This document shows, one piece after another, positions 1 to 9,110 of a stretch of 64,000 bases of DNA. Origin of the DNA: Streptosporangium becharense (GTDB taxonomy: Bacteria; Actinomycetota; Actinomycetes; Streptosporangiales; Streptosporangiaceae); NCBI RefSeq assembly GCF_014204985.1, contig NZ_JACHMP010000001.1:7502001-7566000 (forward strand), given 5' to 3'. Both the position numbers and the translations under genes were made by a program. The notes under the pieces are model-generated. The model had not been told where the DNA came from. It did not search any database and saw only the letters and a list, made by a program, of their open reading frames with translations. Positions within the stretch are counted from its first letter, which is position 1. Each line of letters starts with the position of its first letter.

Positions 1-862
1 AGCTGAGGAACGACCACAGCAGCAGGGCCATCACGGCGGTGAGCGGACCGTACGTGGCGCCGAAGGTGCCGCTGCTCTCCGTGTAGAGGGCCAGCAGCAG
101 CGTGAAGAACGTCCACAGGCCGAGGGAGACCAGTGCCCCGAAGGCGAGCCAGGTGTGCCCCGGCTGCCTGCGGCGGGGAGCCGCGCGGAACAGCACGGAG
201 GTCGACATCAGCGCCATCAGGAAGCCCAGCGGCCAGCGCACCAGCGTGAAGGCCCGCATCGCCGCGGCGTCCCAGTCGTAGACCTGGGCCAGGGACCGGC
301 CGATGGCGCCGCCGCCGACCATCACCACGAAGCCGACCGTCATGAAGGCCCCCGAGGTCAGCGCCATGAACAGGGCCCTGCCGTACTTGCGGTGGAACGG
401 GCGGTCCCGCTCGACGCCGTAGATGCGGTTGGCCCCCCGCTCGACCTGGGCCATGGCACTGGTCAGCGAGACCAGGGCGGTGACCAGACCGAACCAGAGC
501 GCCAGGGTGCCCCCGGCGCGGCCGGCCTGGCGGTGGCTGTCGGCCAGCACGTCCTCGACCGCCGCGGCCCCCGCCCCCGGCGCCAGCTGGCTCAGGGCCA
601 GCTCCAGCACCCGGCCCAGCGCCTCCTGGTCGACCACCGAGCTCAGGCCCACCAGGGCGATGGCCCCGGGAATGATCGACAGGCAGATCTGGAAGGCCAG
701 CGCCCGTGAGTTGGTCATGCCGTCGCCGTACCGGAACCTGGTGAAAGAGTCGCGGACGAGATGCCAGCGGCCGTACTTGCGCAGGGCGACCCACGCGTGG
801 TCGGCGGAGAGCTCTTCACCGTTCATGCTCCGCGTCTGCGGAACCTTCGTCGCTGTGCCCAT
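1..862 (-). CDS. YihY/BrkB family inner-membrane protein (3' end outside window)
   Basis: Reading leftward from the ATG at 860-862, the frame stays open to the window edge (about 287 residues), so the C-terminus is missing. The N-terminus is cytosolic, then hydrophobic segments alternate with short loops. Near the edge comes the motif GTFGATYGPLTAVMALLLW, typical of the last helices of the YihY/BrkB family (once misnamed ribonuclease BN). The family is polytopic with no settled biochemical role, and no nuclease should be inferred. The short phrase MTNSRALAFQICLSIIPG resembles the family's first conserved helix. Plus-strand open frames over this stretch are antisense shadows. It is divergent from the ferritin-like gene. 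Confidence 0.85.
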   Translation of the reverse strand, partial: MGTATKVPQTRSMNGEELSADHAWVALRKYGRWHLVRDSFTRFRYGDGMTNSRALAFQICLSIIPGAIALVGLSSVVDQEALGRVLELALSQLAPGAGAAAVEDVLADSHRQAGRAGGTLALWFGLVTALVSLTSAMAQVERGANRIYGVERDRPFHRKYGRALFMALTSGAFMTVGFVVMVGGGAIGRSLAQVYDWDAAAMRAFTLVRWPLGFLMALMSTSVLFRAAPRRRQPGHTWLAFGALVSLGLWTFFTLLLALYTESSGTFGATYGPLTAVMALLLWSFLS

Positions 863-1081
863 GTCGCCCCACGGCTACCCGGAAAGCGACGTTCCGAACA
901 GGTGCGGACGGAAACCGTGACCGAGGACACCGCCCGCCGGCCTCCCGCCGGAAAGCGGAGGACGACACGGGGAGAGGGGGCCCGGCATGACACCGCATGA
1001 CACCGCATGACCCGGTAAGGCACGGTGCGGGGCGGCGGAGAAGGAGCGATGAGCCGGCGATTCGCGGGTAGGGGCAGGCGC

Positions 1082-1633
1082 ATGGCTGAATTCCTGGCAG
1101 ACATCAAGGAGATCCGCGAGCGTGCGCGGGAGGAAATCGACAAGGGGCCGATCACGGCCGCCTACGGGGCCGACCTGCCCCGGGTGATCCAGGTGTGCAA
1201 CGAGGCGCTCGCGACCGAGCTCGTCTGCGTGCTCCGCTACAAGCGGCACTACTACACCGCCACCGGGATCCACGCCGGGACGGTCGCCGCGGAGTTCCTG
1301 GAGCACGCGGCCGAGGAACAGGAGCACGCCGACCGGATCGCGCAGCGCATCGTGCAACTCGGCGGGGAGCCGGATTTCAACCCCAGCACGCTGGCCGCCC
1401 GCTCGCACGCCGAGTACGACGACAGCCTGGACCTGATCGAGATGGTCAAGGAGGACCTGGTCGCCGAGCGCATCGCGATCGCCTCCTACACCGAGATCGT
1501 CAAATGGCTCGGCGACGGGGACGTGACCACCAGGCGTATCTTCGAGGACCTGCTCGCCCAGGAGGAGGAGCACGCCGACGACCTGAAGAGCCTGCTGGAG
1601 AGGCTCCCCGGCGCACTGGGCACCGGCCGCTGA
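1082..1633 (+). CDS. Ferritin-like (bacterioferritin-type) protein
   Basis: This 183-residue all-helical protein has the four-helix ferritin metal ligands: a Glu in NEALATELVCVLRYKRHYY, the ExxH-type EHAAEEQEHADRI, a Glu in KEDLVAERIAIASY, and EEEHADDL near the C-terminus. Such proteins bind di-iron and oxidise or store iron in the cytosol. I start at ATG 1082 (MAEFLADIKEIRERA) because relatives begin there. An upstream in-frame ATG at 1049 sits only 2 bases after a GAAGGAG sequence, so a 194-residue form is possible. The gene is monocistronic and faces a convergent GDSL hydrolase across a strong hairpin. Confidence 0.88.
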   Translation: MAEFLADIKEIRERAREEIDKGPITAAYGADLPRVIQVCNEALATELVCVLRYKRHYYTATGIHAGTVAAEFLEHAAEEQEHADRIAQRIVQLGGEPDFNPSTLAARSHAEYDDSLDLIEMVKEDLVAERIAIASYTEIVKWLGDGDVTTRRIFEDLLAQEEEHADDLKSLLERLPGALGTGR

Positions 1634-1715
1634 AGCACGTCACGCCACCGCGCGTCACCTCACCGCACGTCACGTCACCGCGCGTCGTGGTGGCGCCGTG
1701 TGGCCCGCGCAGGTC

Positions 1716-1758
1716 CGCCGCAGGTACGGGTGCGTGCCGCGCGTCCGTACCTGCGGCG
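1716..1758. terminator. Bidirectional hairpin terminator
   Basis: A perfect 14-bp stem (CGCCGCAGGTACGG at 1716-1729, its complement at 1745-1758) lies between the convergent ferritin-like gene and GDSL hydrolase gene. There is no U-tract, as is common for actinomycete hairpins. Confidence 0.75.
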
Positions 1759-1767
1759 TGGGACCGG

Positions 1768-2868
1768 TCAACCGGCCGTGCACGACACCCCCGACACCGG
1801 CGCCTCCTCCCCGGCGGCGATGAAACCGAGCGTCGCGCTCGCGCCGGGGGCCAGGGAACCGTTCCAGGGGGCGTTGCGCGCGGTCACGGCCGCACCGGCC
1901 TGCGACACGGTGGCGCCCCACGCCTGGGTGACCCGTCCGCCGGAGAGGTCCCAGCCCGCCGTCCAGCCGGTGATCGGGGCGGAGCCGGTGTTGCGCACCG
2001 TCACCTCCCCCTGGAAGCCGCCCGGCCACCGGCCGGCCGGCCGGTAGGCGGCCGTGCACCCACCCGTCGTGGGTGTGACCGTGGGGGTCGCGGTGACGGT
2101 GGGGGTGGCGGTGACGGTGGGAGTCGGCGTGCCGGTGGGTGGCGCGCCGAGCAGTTCGGCGAGCGCCGGGAACCAGCGGTCGGCGATCTTCTGGTCGCCC
2201 GAGGCGTCGGGGTGCACGCCATCGTAGGTGTCGGCCGCGGTGCTGAAACCGGTCCACTGGTCGACCACGACGACGGGTGATCGCGCCGTGCTCCTGCCCG
2301 CCGCCCAGGCCGGGATCGCCGCGTTGAGCGCCTCGACCCGCTGCCCGCACCCGGCGCACGTGCCCGGGTTCAGCGGGATGATCTGGGCGACCAGGATCCT
2401 CATGCCGGGATTGCTCGCCCGCATCTGGTCCACGAGCCTGTCGTAGGCCGACAGGACGGCTGAAACCGGGCGATCGCTCCACATGTCGTTGGTGCCGAAA
2501 TGCATGAGCACCACGTCGGGCAGGGTCGCCGCGAGCCAGCCCGGGAGCAGGTTCTGGTCGGCGACACCGGTGACGAGCGCCCCGCCGTGTCCCTCGTTGT
2601 CCCCGTCGTGGGCGACGCCGCAGCCCTGCGGGGGCAGCGTGCCGACGAAGTCGAGGTCGCCGTACCCGGCGTCGGCCAGCCGGTTCCAGAGCAGGGCCCG
2701 CCAGCATCCGGGCGAGCCGGTGATCGAGTCACCGAGCGCCATGATCCTCGTGGTCGAGGCCCGGGCCGGCGCCGCCGTGCCGGTCAGCAGGAGCCCCAGG
2801 GCCGCGATCGCGGCCACCGCCGCCGTGACCGCCGCGGCCATCCCGTTCCCGTACGTCGTTGTCCGCAT
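1768..2868 (-). CDS. Secreted SGNH/GDSL hydrolase with C-terminal CBM2-like domain
   Basis: The 366-residue precursor has a signal peptide ending near residue 37 (TAAPARA). The SGNH catalytic domain follows: block I MALGDSIT with the nucleophile Ser, block III HFGTNDM, and block V DGVHP with the Asp/His pair. A Thr/Pro linker of PTVTAT repeats (about 245-265) leads to a domain with the family 2 cellulose-binding pattern (CTAAYRP, WPGGFQGEVTVRNTG, ITGWTAGW, WNGSLAPGASATLGF). It is probably an extracellular esterase acting on plant cell-wall polysaccharide acyl groups; the substrate is inferred. The ATG start is followed by a Lys/Arg-poor n-region, RTTTYGNG. It is a single gene, convergent with the ferritin-like gene. 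Confidence 0.88.
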   Translation of the reverse strand: MRTTTYGNGMAAAVTAAVAAIAALGLLLTGTAAPARASTTRIMALGDSITGSPGCWRALLWNRLADAGYGDLDFVGTLPPQGCGVAHDGDNEGHGGALVTGVADQNLLPGWLAATLPDVVLMHFGTNDMWSDRPVSAVLSAYDRLVDQMRASNPGMRILVAQIIPLNPGTCAGCGQRVEALNAAIPAWAAGRSTARSPVVVVDQWTGFSTAADTYDGVHPDASGDQKIADRWFPALAELLGAPPTGTPTPTVTATPTVTATPTVTPTTGGCTAAYRPAGRWPGGFQGEVTVRNTGSAPITGWTAGWDLSGGRVTQAWGATVSQAGAAVTARNAPWNGSLAPGASATLGFIAAGEEAPVSGVSCTAG

Positions 2869-3239
2869 CGTCCGCTCCCGCCGTCGTGGGGCCCCGATGC
2901 TAGGCGCCGCACCCGGCGGCGGGAAGCCGCCCGCCCGCCGTCACCGCGCCGGCCTGCGGCGCGAACCCGCGCGGGGGTGTAACTTTCAGCCGCCGTCGTC
3001 ACGAGTACCCCCTCCGTCCGTGTTTCCGGCTCACGCACGCCCCGCGCCCGCCTGCGTTTCCGCTCCCGTCCGTGTTCCCGCCCCGTCCGTGTTTCCGGCT
3101 CACGCATGCCTTGCGCACGCTCCGTCCGCGTTTCCGCTCCCGTCCGTGTTCCCGGCCTGCGCACGCCCCCTGCTCTACCCGTGTCTCCGCCCCGCCCGCG
3201 TGCCCGGTCCGGTGGCGCCGGCCGTGACACAATCCGCCC
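2869..3239. other. Intergenic region with an imperfect two-copy repeat
   Basis: This 371-bp gap separates the divergent GDSL hydrolase and SARP regulator genes. I see no coding sequence. Its most obvious content is the 69-75 bp tandem repeat at 3014-3155. Promoters for both genes must lie here, but none is clear by eye. Confidence 0.6.
3014..3155. repeat. Imperfect tandem duplication, about 70 bp, two copies
   Basis: Copy one begins CCGTCCGTGTTTCCGGCTCA at 3014 and copy two repeats this at 3083. Both continue to a shared GCGTTTCCGCTCCCGTCCGT block (3054 and 3128), copy two having a 5-base insertion. It lies upstream of the SARP-ATPase gene. Confidence 0.8.
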
Positions 3240-6200
3240 ATGGCGGTCATGTTCCGGGTCCTCGGCCCCTTCGAGGCATGCGTCGACGGGACACCCGTGG
3301 ACGTGGGCGGGCCTCGCCCGCAACTGCTGCTCGCCCGGCTGATCGTCGCCCGGGGGGCCATGGTCTCGGTGGACGCGCTCCTGGATGACCTCTACGAGGG
3401 GGACCCGCCGCCCCGGGCGCTCAGCAGCCTGCACAGCTACGTCTCCAGCCTCCGGCGAGTCCTCGAACCGGGAAGGGCGCCGCGTACGCCCTCCGGCGTC
3501 CTGCTCAACCGCTCGCGGGGCTACGCCCTCGGGCCGCACGAGGTGGACGCCGACGGCTTCTCCCGGCTGACCAGGGAGGGCCGCTACGAGGAGGCGCTGC
3601 AGATGTGGCGCGGCGCGCCGTACGAGGCGTTCACCGACGTGCAGTGGCTGCGCCCGGAGATCGAGCGGCTCGCCGAGACTCACCTCGTCGCGCGGGAGGA
3701 GCACCTGGCCCGCCTCCTGGAACGGGGGGACCCGCATGTGGCGGGCGAGCTCACGACACTGGTGCGCGAGCACCCGCTCCGGGAAGGGTTGTGGGAACTG
3801 CTCGCCCGTGCGCTCTACCGGCTGGGGCGGCAGGCCGACGCGCTGGAGGCGCTGCGTGCCGCCCGCGTCCGCCTCGCCGACGAACTGGGCCTGGACCCGG
3901 GGCCCGGTCTCCAGCGGCTGGAGAGTGCGATCCTCGCGCAGGACCCGGCCCTGGAGACGTCCCGAGCCTCCGCCCGGCTCGCACCCGCCGTGCCGGCCGT
4001 ACCCGGGACGCCCGCCGCGGTCACCGTGGTCGGCAGGAACTCCCAGCTGGAACGGCTCGACGAGCTCGCCCGGGAGACGGCACGCGGACGCCCCGGGATC
4101 GCGGTGATCTCGGGCGAGCCGGGGATCGGCAAGACGTGGCTGGCCGAGGCGTTCGCCGACCGGCGGGCCGCCGAGGGATGGCGGGTGGCCTGGGGCCGCT
4201 GTCACGAGACGTCCGGGGCGCCCGCGCTGTGGCCCTGGCAGCAGGTGGTCCGGAGGCTGAGCGCGGAGGTCGCCCCGGGCGCCGCGCACGCGGCCCCGCT
4301 GGAGATGCTGTCCACGGACGGCGCCGGCCCCGTGCCACCCGTGGAGGCGAGCGAGGCGAGGTTCAGGCTGCACCGGGCCGCCGCGGACTACCTCGACACG
4401 GTCGCCGCCGACCGCCCGCTCCTGGTGGTGATCGACGACCTGCAGTGGGCCGACTCGGCCTCGCTCGGCCTGCTGACCGACCTGGCGGCGCTGCTCCGCG
4501 GCGGGGTCGCCGTCGTGGTCACGGTGCGGTCCGGCGAGGGGCCGGCCGCCATGTACGACACGCTCGGCATGCTCAGCCGCCGCGACGCCCTGCGGCTCCC
4601 GCTGGCGGGTCTCGACCGGGCCGCCGTGGCGGAGCTGTCCGGGCTCGGGGACGAGGGGACGGTCGACGCCCTCGCCAGGCGCACCCGCGGCAACCCGCTG
4701 TTCATCCGGGAGATCCTCCGGCTGGCCGAGGACAGCGGGATCGGCCGGGCTCTCACCGCCGTGCCCGAGGGACTGGCCGATGTCCTGCGCCGGCGGCTGC
4801 TCCGGCTGCCCGCCGCCCACCGGGCCGTCGTCGACGCGGCGGCGGTCGTGGGCGGCGCCGCCGACGCCCTCCTGCTCACCGAGATCGTCGCGGCCCGCAC
4901 GGGCCCCGCGGCGGAGACCGGTCACGGGGAGACCGGCCGGGGGAAGCCCGGTCACGGGGAGGCACCCGGGAGCGGCGGGGGCACCGCCGGACAGGTGCGG
5001 GAGGCGCTCGACGCGGCCGCGGGGCTGCGGCTGCTCTCCGACGACCTGGGGTTCTCCCACGACCTCATCAGGGAGACGGTCTACGCCGACGTCCCGTCAC
5101 GGCGCCGGGCCGAACTCCACCTGGCGGCGCTCCGCGTGCTGGAGCGGAGACCCGGCCGCGACCCCGTGGTCCTCGCCCGGCACGCGCTGGCCGCCGGGCC
5201 CGAGGCGTCCGCCGAGGCGGTGCGCTGGGCGTCGGCGACCGCGGCGCAGGCGGCCGGAAGGCACGCCCACGAGGACGCCGCCCGGTGGTGGCGGCGCGCC
5301 GTCGAGACCCACGGCCACATGCCCGGGGCCGACCCGGCGCGCCACGTGGAGTTGCTGCTCGAACTCGTCGGCGCTCAGCTGAACGCGGGAGACGGCTCCG
5401 GCGCGCGCGAGACCCGCGCGGAGGCCGTGCTCGCCGCCGGAGGGGCGGACGACGTCTCGCTGACCGCGAAAGCCCTCACCAGCCTCGACGCGCCGGGTCT
5501 GTGGAAGTTCTACACCTACGGCGACGTGGAGCCGGAGACGGTCCACCGGATCGAGGAGACACTCGCGGCGCTGCCCCCGGGTGACTCGGTCCTGCGGTGC
5601 AGGTTACTCGCCTGCCTGGGCATGGAGCGCTACGACGGTTCGGCCGACCCCCGGTGCGACTCGGCGACCGCCGAGGCCCTGGCGATGGCCCGGCGCCTCG
5701 TCGCGCGGGGTGAGGCCGGACCGCGGCTGCTGGCGTTCGCGCTCAACGCCCGCTACCTCGGCGTCCACCAGCCCGACAGGCTCACCGAGCTGGAGGCCGT
5801 CGGCCTGGAACTGACCAGGCTCGGCCTGCCCGGGTTCGAGCTGCTCGGGCACCTCATCCTCGAACGGACCCGCCTGGAGTTCTTCGACGTGGCGGGCGCC
5901 GACCGTTCCGCCGAGCGGGCCCGGGTCCTCATCGACCGGCTGAACCTGCCGTGGCCGCGTTTCCAGCACCTCGTCTGGACGGCGGCGCGCCGCCTGGCGG
6001 ACGGCGACCTCGACGGCGCCGACGCCGCCTACGCGGCGGCGGCGGACGCGGGGGAACGGCTGAACCTCTGGTACACCGGCAGCGTGCTCGACTCGGGGAT
6101 GTTGGCGCGCGGCATCCTGGCCGGGGACCTCTCCGACGTGGAGGAGACGGTGGGCCGGATCTCGCCCTTCCCCGCCCACCGTCAGCCTCTGCGCGCGCTG

Positions 6201-6563
6201 GTCGCGCACTTCTCGGGCGACGCCGGGGCCCTGCGCGCGGTGCGGGAGGAGGGCTGGCCGGAGCCGCCCTGGGACTTCCTCGGCCTGTCGTCGCTGTGCA
6301 CCATGGGCCTGGCCCAGCACCTCACGGGCGACCTGGAGGCCGGGGCACGGACCTACCGGCGGCTTCTGCCGTACGAGGACCGGTTCGCCTGCGGCGCAGG
6401 GACGTTCCCTCTCGGCCCCGTCGGCTATTTCCTCGGGTTGCTCGCCCCCGATCCGGCCACGGCGGGAGCGCACTTCGCGGCGGCGGTGAAGCGCTGCGAG
6501 CGGGCCGGTCTCGGCTGGTGGGCACGGCGCATCGCCGCAGAGCAGGCCGCCCGCCGGTCGTGA
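3240..6563 (+). CDS. AfsR/SARP-type transcriptional regulator with AAA ATPase (BTAD-domain protein)
   Basis: At 1107 residues this is a large SARP. An N-terminal OmpR-type DNA-binding domain (about 1-95, FRVLGPFEACVDGTPVDVGG, then LSSLHSYVSSLRRVLEPGR) is followed by a bacterial transcriptional activation domain (about 100-235, with LREGLWELLARALYRLGRQ). A P-loop ATPase follows, with Walker A GEPGIGKT near residue 297 and Walker B LLVVIDDLQWAD near 399. The C-terminal half is helical and TPR-like. Such proteins activate antibiotic or developmental genes in response to nucleotide or effector binding. No biosynthetic cluster lies beside it, so its targets are unknown. Residues around 560-590 are a Gly/Thr-rich loop (HGETGRGKPGHGEA) that looks like an expanded repeat. 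Confidence 0.9.
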   Translation: MAVMFRVLGPFEACVDGTPVDVGGPRPQLLLARLIVARGAMVSVDALLDDLYEGDPPPRALSSLHSYVSSLRRVLEPGRAPRTPSGVLLNRSRGYALGPHEVDADGFSRLTREGRYEEALQMWRGAPYEAFTDVQWLRPEIERLAETHLVAREEHLARLLERGDPHVAGELTTLVREHPLREGLWELLARALYRLGRQADALEALRAARVRLADELGLDPGPGLQRLESAILAQDPALETSRASARLAPAVPAVPGTPAAVTVVGRNSQLERLDELARETARGRPGIAVISGEPGIGKTWLAEAFADRRAAEGWRVAWGRCHETSGAPALWPWQQVVRRLSAEVAPGAAHAAPLEMLSTDGAGPVPPVEASEARFRLHRAAADYLDTVAADRPLLVVIDDLQWADSASLGLLTDLAALLRGGVAVVVTVRSGEGPAAMYDTLGMLSRRDALRLPLAGLDRAAVAELSGLGDEGTVDALARRTRGNPLFIREILRLAEDSGIGRALTAVPEGLADVLRRRLLRLPAAHRAVVDAAAVVGGAADALLLTEIVAARTGPAAETGHGETGRGKPGHGEAPGSGGGTAGQVREALDAAAGLRLLSDDLGFSHDLIRETVYADVPSRRRAELHLAALRVLERRPGRDPVVLARHALAAGPEASAEAVRWASATAAQAAGRHAHEDAARWWRRAVETHGHMPGADPARHVELLLELVGAQLNAGDGSGARETRAEAVLAAGGADDVSLTAKALTSLDAPGLWKFYTYGDVEPETVHRIEETLAALPPGDSVLRCRLLACLGMERYDGSADPRCDSATAEALAMARRLVARGEAGPRLLAFALNARYLGVHQPDRLTELEAVGLELTRLGLPGFELLGHLILERTRLEFFDVAGADRSAERARVLIDRLNLPWPRFQHLVWTAARRLADGDLDGADAAYAAAADAGERLNLWYTGSVLDSGMLARGILAGDLSDVEETVGRISPFPAHRQPLRALVAHFSGDAGALRAVREEGWPEPPWDFLGLSSLCTMGLAQHLTGDLEAGARTYRRLLPYEDRFACGAGTFPLGPVGYFLGLLAPDPATAGAHFAAAVKRCERAGLGWWARRIAAEQAARRS

Positions 6564-6740
6564 GCCGCGGTGCCCGCTGAGAGGCCGCTGAGAGGCCCGC
6601 GAGAGGCCCGCGGCGCGTGAGGAGGCGGGGGCCGGCGGGGTGTCCGCGGGCCGTGGGCGCCGGGTGACCGCAGGTGCGCTCCCAGCGGGCCACAAGCGGA
6701 CGTTGAGTCACCGTGAAGAGGACCCGTCCATCGTGACGGC

Positions 6741-7391
6741 ATGACGACACCGAAGCTGATCCCCCGGCGCGGCGCCGACGAGCCCGCCCCTGACGTCTCC
6801 CTCTTCCTCGCCTTTCACGCGGGGCTTCGCAGGGACTTCGGCCGCCTGGCCGACGCCCTCGACCGGTGCACCCCCGGCGACGCGCGCCGGCGCGCTCTCA
6901 TCGACGAGCACACCGCGTTCCTGCTGCGGGCCCTCCACCACCACCACTCCACCGAGGACGAGGAGATCTGGCCGCTCCTGCGGGCCCTCACCTCCGAGGC
7001 GGGGGCCGTCATGGACCGGCTGGAGGCCGAGCACCGGCAGATGGACGCCGTGATCGAGCGGCTGTCGCAGCCACGTCGCCCCGCGGCCGCGCAGGCCGCC
7101 GACCTGCGCGCGATGCACACCCTGCTCAACGGTCACCTGGACGTGGAGGAGCAGGAGATCGTCCCACTGATCCGCAGGCACGTCAGCGCCGCGTGGTGGG
7201 AGGATTCCGCCAAGAGGGCGACCAAGAGCCACGGCCGTGACCTGCCGCTGGTCGCCGCCTGGACCCTCGACTCCGTGCTCCCGGCCGAGCGTGAAAAGCT
7301 CCTCGCCGCAGGACCGCCGGCCCTGCGGGTGCTCTACCGATTGTCCTGGCGCCGCGCCTACGAGCGCCGCGTGATGCAGGTCTTCGGCTGA
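6741..7391 (+). CDS. Hemerythrin HHE-domain protein
   Basis: The 216-residue protein has the hemerythrin di-iron ligand pattern: an N-terminal FHAGLRRDF helix, HHHHSTEDEEIWP, EAEHRQMD and GHLDVEEQEIVP. Such cytosolic proteins bind O2 or NO, or sense redox state. The C-terminal about 70 residues (AAWWEDSAKRATKSHGRDL onward) form an extension seen in actinobacterial members. The ATG start is the first in frame; there is no obvious operon partner. A GC-rich inverted repeat (GCCCGCGGTG at 7402, complement at 7443) follows and may end transcription. Confidence 0.87.
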   Translation: MTTPKLIPRRGADEPAPDVSLFLAFHAGLRRDFGRLADALDRCTPGDARRRALIDEHTAFLLRALHHHHSTEDEEIWPLLRALTSEAGAVMDRLEAEHRQMDAVIERLSQPRRPAAAQAADLRAMHTLLNGHLDVEEQEIVPLIRRHVSAAWWEDSAKRATKSHGRDLPLVAAWTLDSVLPAEREKLLAAGPPALRVLYRLSWRRAYERRVMQVFG

Positions 7392-7681
7392 TGCCGGCTC
7401 CGCCCGCGGTGCTCCCGCCGCCACGGTCCCCACCGCGGTCCCCACCGCGGGCACGGGCGACCGGCCGGAGCCGTTCCGTCCCCCACTCGGCCGGGCGGCA
7501 TTGGACGGTGGCACAACGGGCCGGGCCCGGTTCGTCGTGGAGGCCGATGAAGGGCAGGGGGAGAGGCGTCTAGGGTTCGGACACGCCTCGTCTCTCCCGC
7601 CGCGGCCTCCGCCGCGTCGCGGTGCCGGGAGACCCCGGCCGCCCGGTCCCGTCGGGCGGACTGCAACGAAAGGATCGTCCA

Positions 7682-9007
7682 GTGGCTGGAGTAGCGGATC
7701 CGGGTCGATGGCACGCCCGTCTCGGCGAGCTGATCACCGAGTACGAGGTTCCCGGCGCGAGCCTGGCCTTCCTGCACGAGGGGGAGGTGCACGAGTTCGC
7801 CGCCGGTGTGCTCAACGTGGCCACCGGGGTGGAGGTGACCACCGACTCGCTCTTCCAGATCGGCTCGGTCAGCAAGGTGTGGACCGCCACCCAGATCATG
7901 CTCCTCGTCGAGCGGGGCGAGCTGACGCTCGACACCCCCGTCTCCCGGGTCCTGCCCGAGTTCCGGGTCGCCGACCCGGAGGTGACCGAGACCGTCACGA
8001 TCAGACACCTGCTCTCGCACACCTCCGGGATCGACGGAGACTTCTTCTTCGACACCGGCCGGGGCGACGACTGCATCGAGAAGTACGTCGAGGCGTGCGC
8101 CGGCCTCCGCCAGAACCACCCCCTCGGCGTCACCCAGTCGTACTGCAACTCCGGCTTCGTCATCGCCGGACGCGTCGTCGAGCGCCTCACCGGCAAGGTG
8201 TGGGACGCCGCACTGCGCGAACAGATCATCGAGCCGCTCGGCCTGACCCATACCTGGACCCTGCCGGAGGACGTCCTGCGCTTCCGCGGCGCCATGGGCC
8301 ACCTGGACGGGGCTCCCGCACCCGTCTGGGGCCTGATGCGTTCCTGCGGCCCGGCCGGGCTGATCTGTGCCCGCGCCGCCGACGTGGTCGCCTTCGCTCG
8401 CGCCCATCTGGGCACCGGGCTGCTCGCCGACCCGCGGGCGATGTGGGAACCGCAGGTGGACATCCCCAACCCGCACACCCTCGGCAGGCAGTGGGGCGTC
8501 GGCTGGATCCTGGACGAGTGGCAGGGCCGCCTGGTCGTCTCGCACGGCGGGAACACCATCGGCCAGGCGGCCATGCTCTGGATGGTGCCGGACACGGGCA
8601 CCGTGGTGTGCGTGCTCGCCAACGGCGGCGACACCCCCGCCTTCCAGCACGCCCTGGCCACCGAGCTCTTCGGCGAGCTGATCGGCCTGGCCGTGCCGCC
8701 GGTGCTGGGCCCGTCGACCGAGCCGTTCGAGACCGACGTCGAACGGTACGCCGGCGTCTACGAGCGGGAGGGCAACCGGACGACGGTGACCGTGCGCGAC
8801 GGCCGGCTCTCGCTGCGCAGCGAGGCCACCGGGAGCCTCGCCGGGATGCGGCCGCCCCTGGAGTTCGACCTCGTCCCGGTGGACGAGGTCACCTTCGTCG
8901 GCCGCGCCGAGGGGCACTCCCAGTGGCTGTCGGCCGTCTTTTACGAGCTCGCCGACGGCACGCCGTACGTCCACATCGGGGCGCGCGCGACCCCCAGGAC
9001 CGGCTGA
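7682..9007 (+). CDS. Class C beta-lactamase-like serine hydrolase
   Basis: This 441-residue protein carries the penicillin-binding-protein-like triad: Ser62-Val-Ser-Lys65 in QIGSVSKVW, Tyr154-Cys-Asn156 in SYCNSGF, and the KTG-equivalent HGG in VVSHGGNTIG. A C-terminal beta-barrel-like domain of about 100 residues follows. No signal peptide is visible from this start. GTG 7682 was chosen because AAAGGA lies 7 bases upstream; an in-frame frame extension back to 7622 has no such site. The family includes esterases, D-aminopeptidases and DD-peptidases. Its position just before a PucR regulator and dipeptide transporter makes a D-amino-acid peptide substrate possible, but that is inference. Confidence 0.85.
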   Translation: MAGVADPGRWHARLGELITEYEVPGASLAFLHEGEVHEFAAGVLNVATGVEVTTDSLFQIGSVSKVWTATQIMLLVERGELTLDTPVSRVLPEFRVADPEVTETVTIRHLLSHTSGIDGDFFFDTGRGDDCIEKYVEACAGLRQNHPLGVTQSYCNSGFVIAGRVVERLTGKVWDAALREQIIEPLGLTHTWTLPEDVLRFRGAMGHLDGAPAPVWGLMRSCGPAGLICARAADVVAFARAHLGTGLLADPRAMWEPQVDIPNPHTLGRQWGVGWILDEWQGRLVVSHGGNTIGQAAMLWMVPDTGTVVCVLANGGDTPAFQHALATELFGELIGLAVPPVLGPSTEPFETDVERYAGVYEREGNRTTVTVRDGRLSLRSEATGSLAGMRPPLEFDLVPVDEVTFVGRAEGHSQWLSAVFYELADGTPYVHIGARATPRTG

Positions 9008-9110
9008 GGCCGCGCTGCCCGGGCAGCCGCGGGAGCGTCCCGCCGGGGCGGACGGCGCCGGTCGGCCGCCCCGGCGGAGGACACCGGCCCGTGCGGACTA
9101 TGGTGATGGG

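Noticed and set aside
2784-5060. A 758-residue open frame on the minus strand opposite the SARP regulator
   Set aside because: It lacks any domain and is Arg/Gly/Pro-rich, as expected antisense to a GC-rich gene; the plus-strand protein has clear family motifs.
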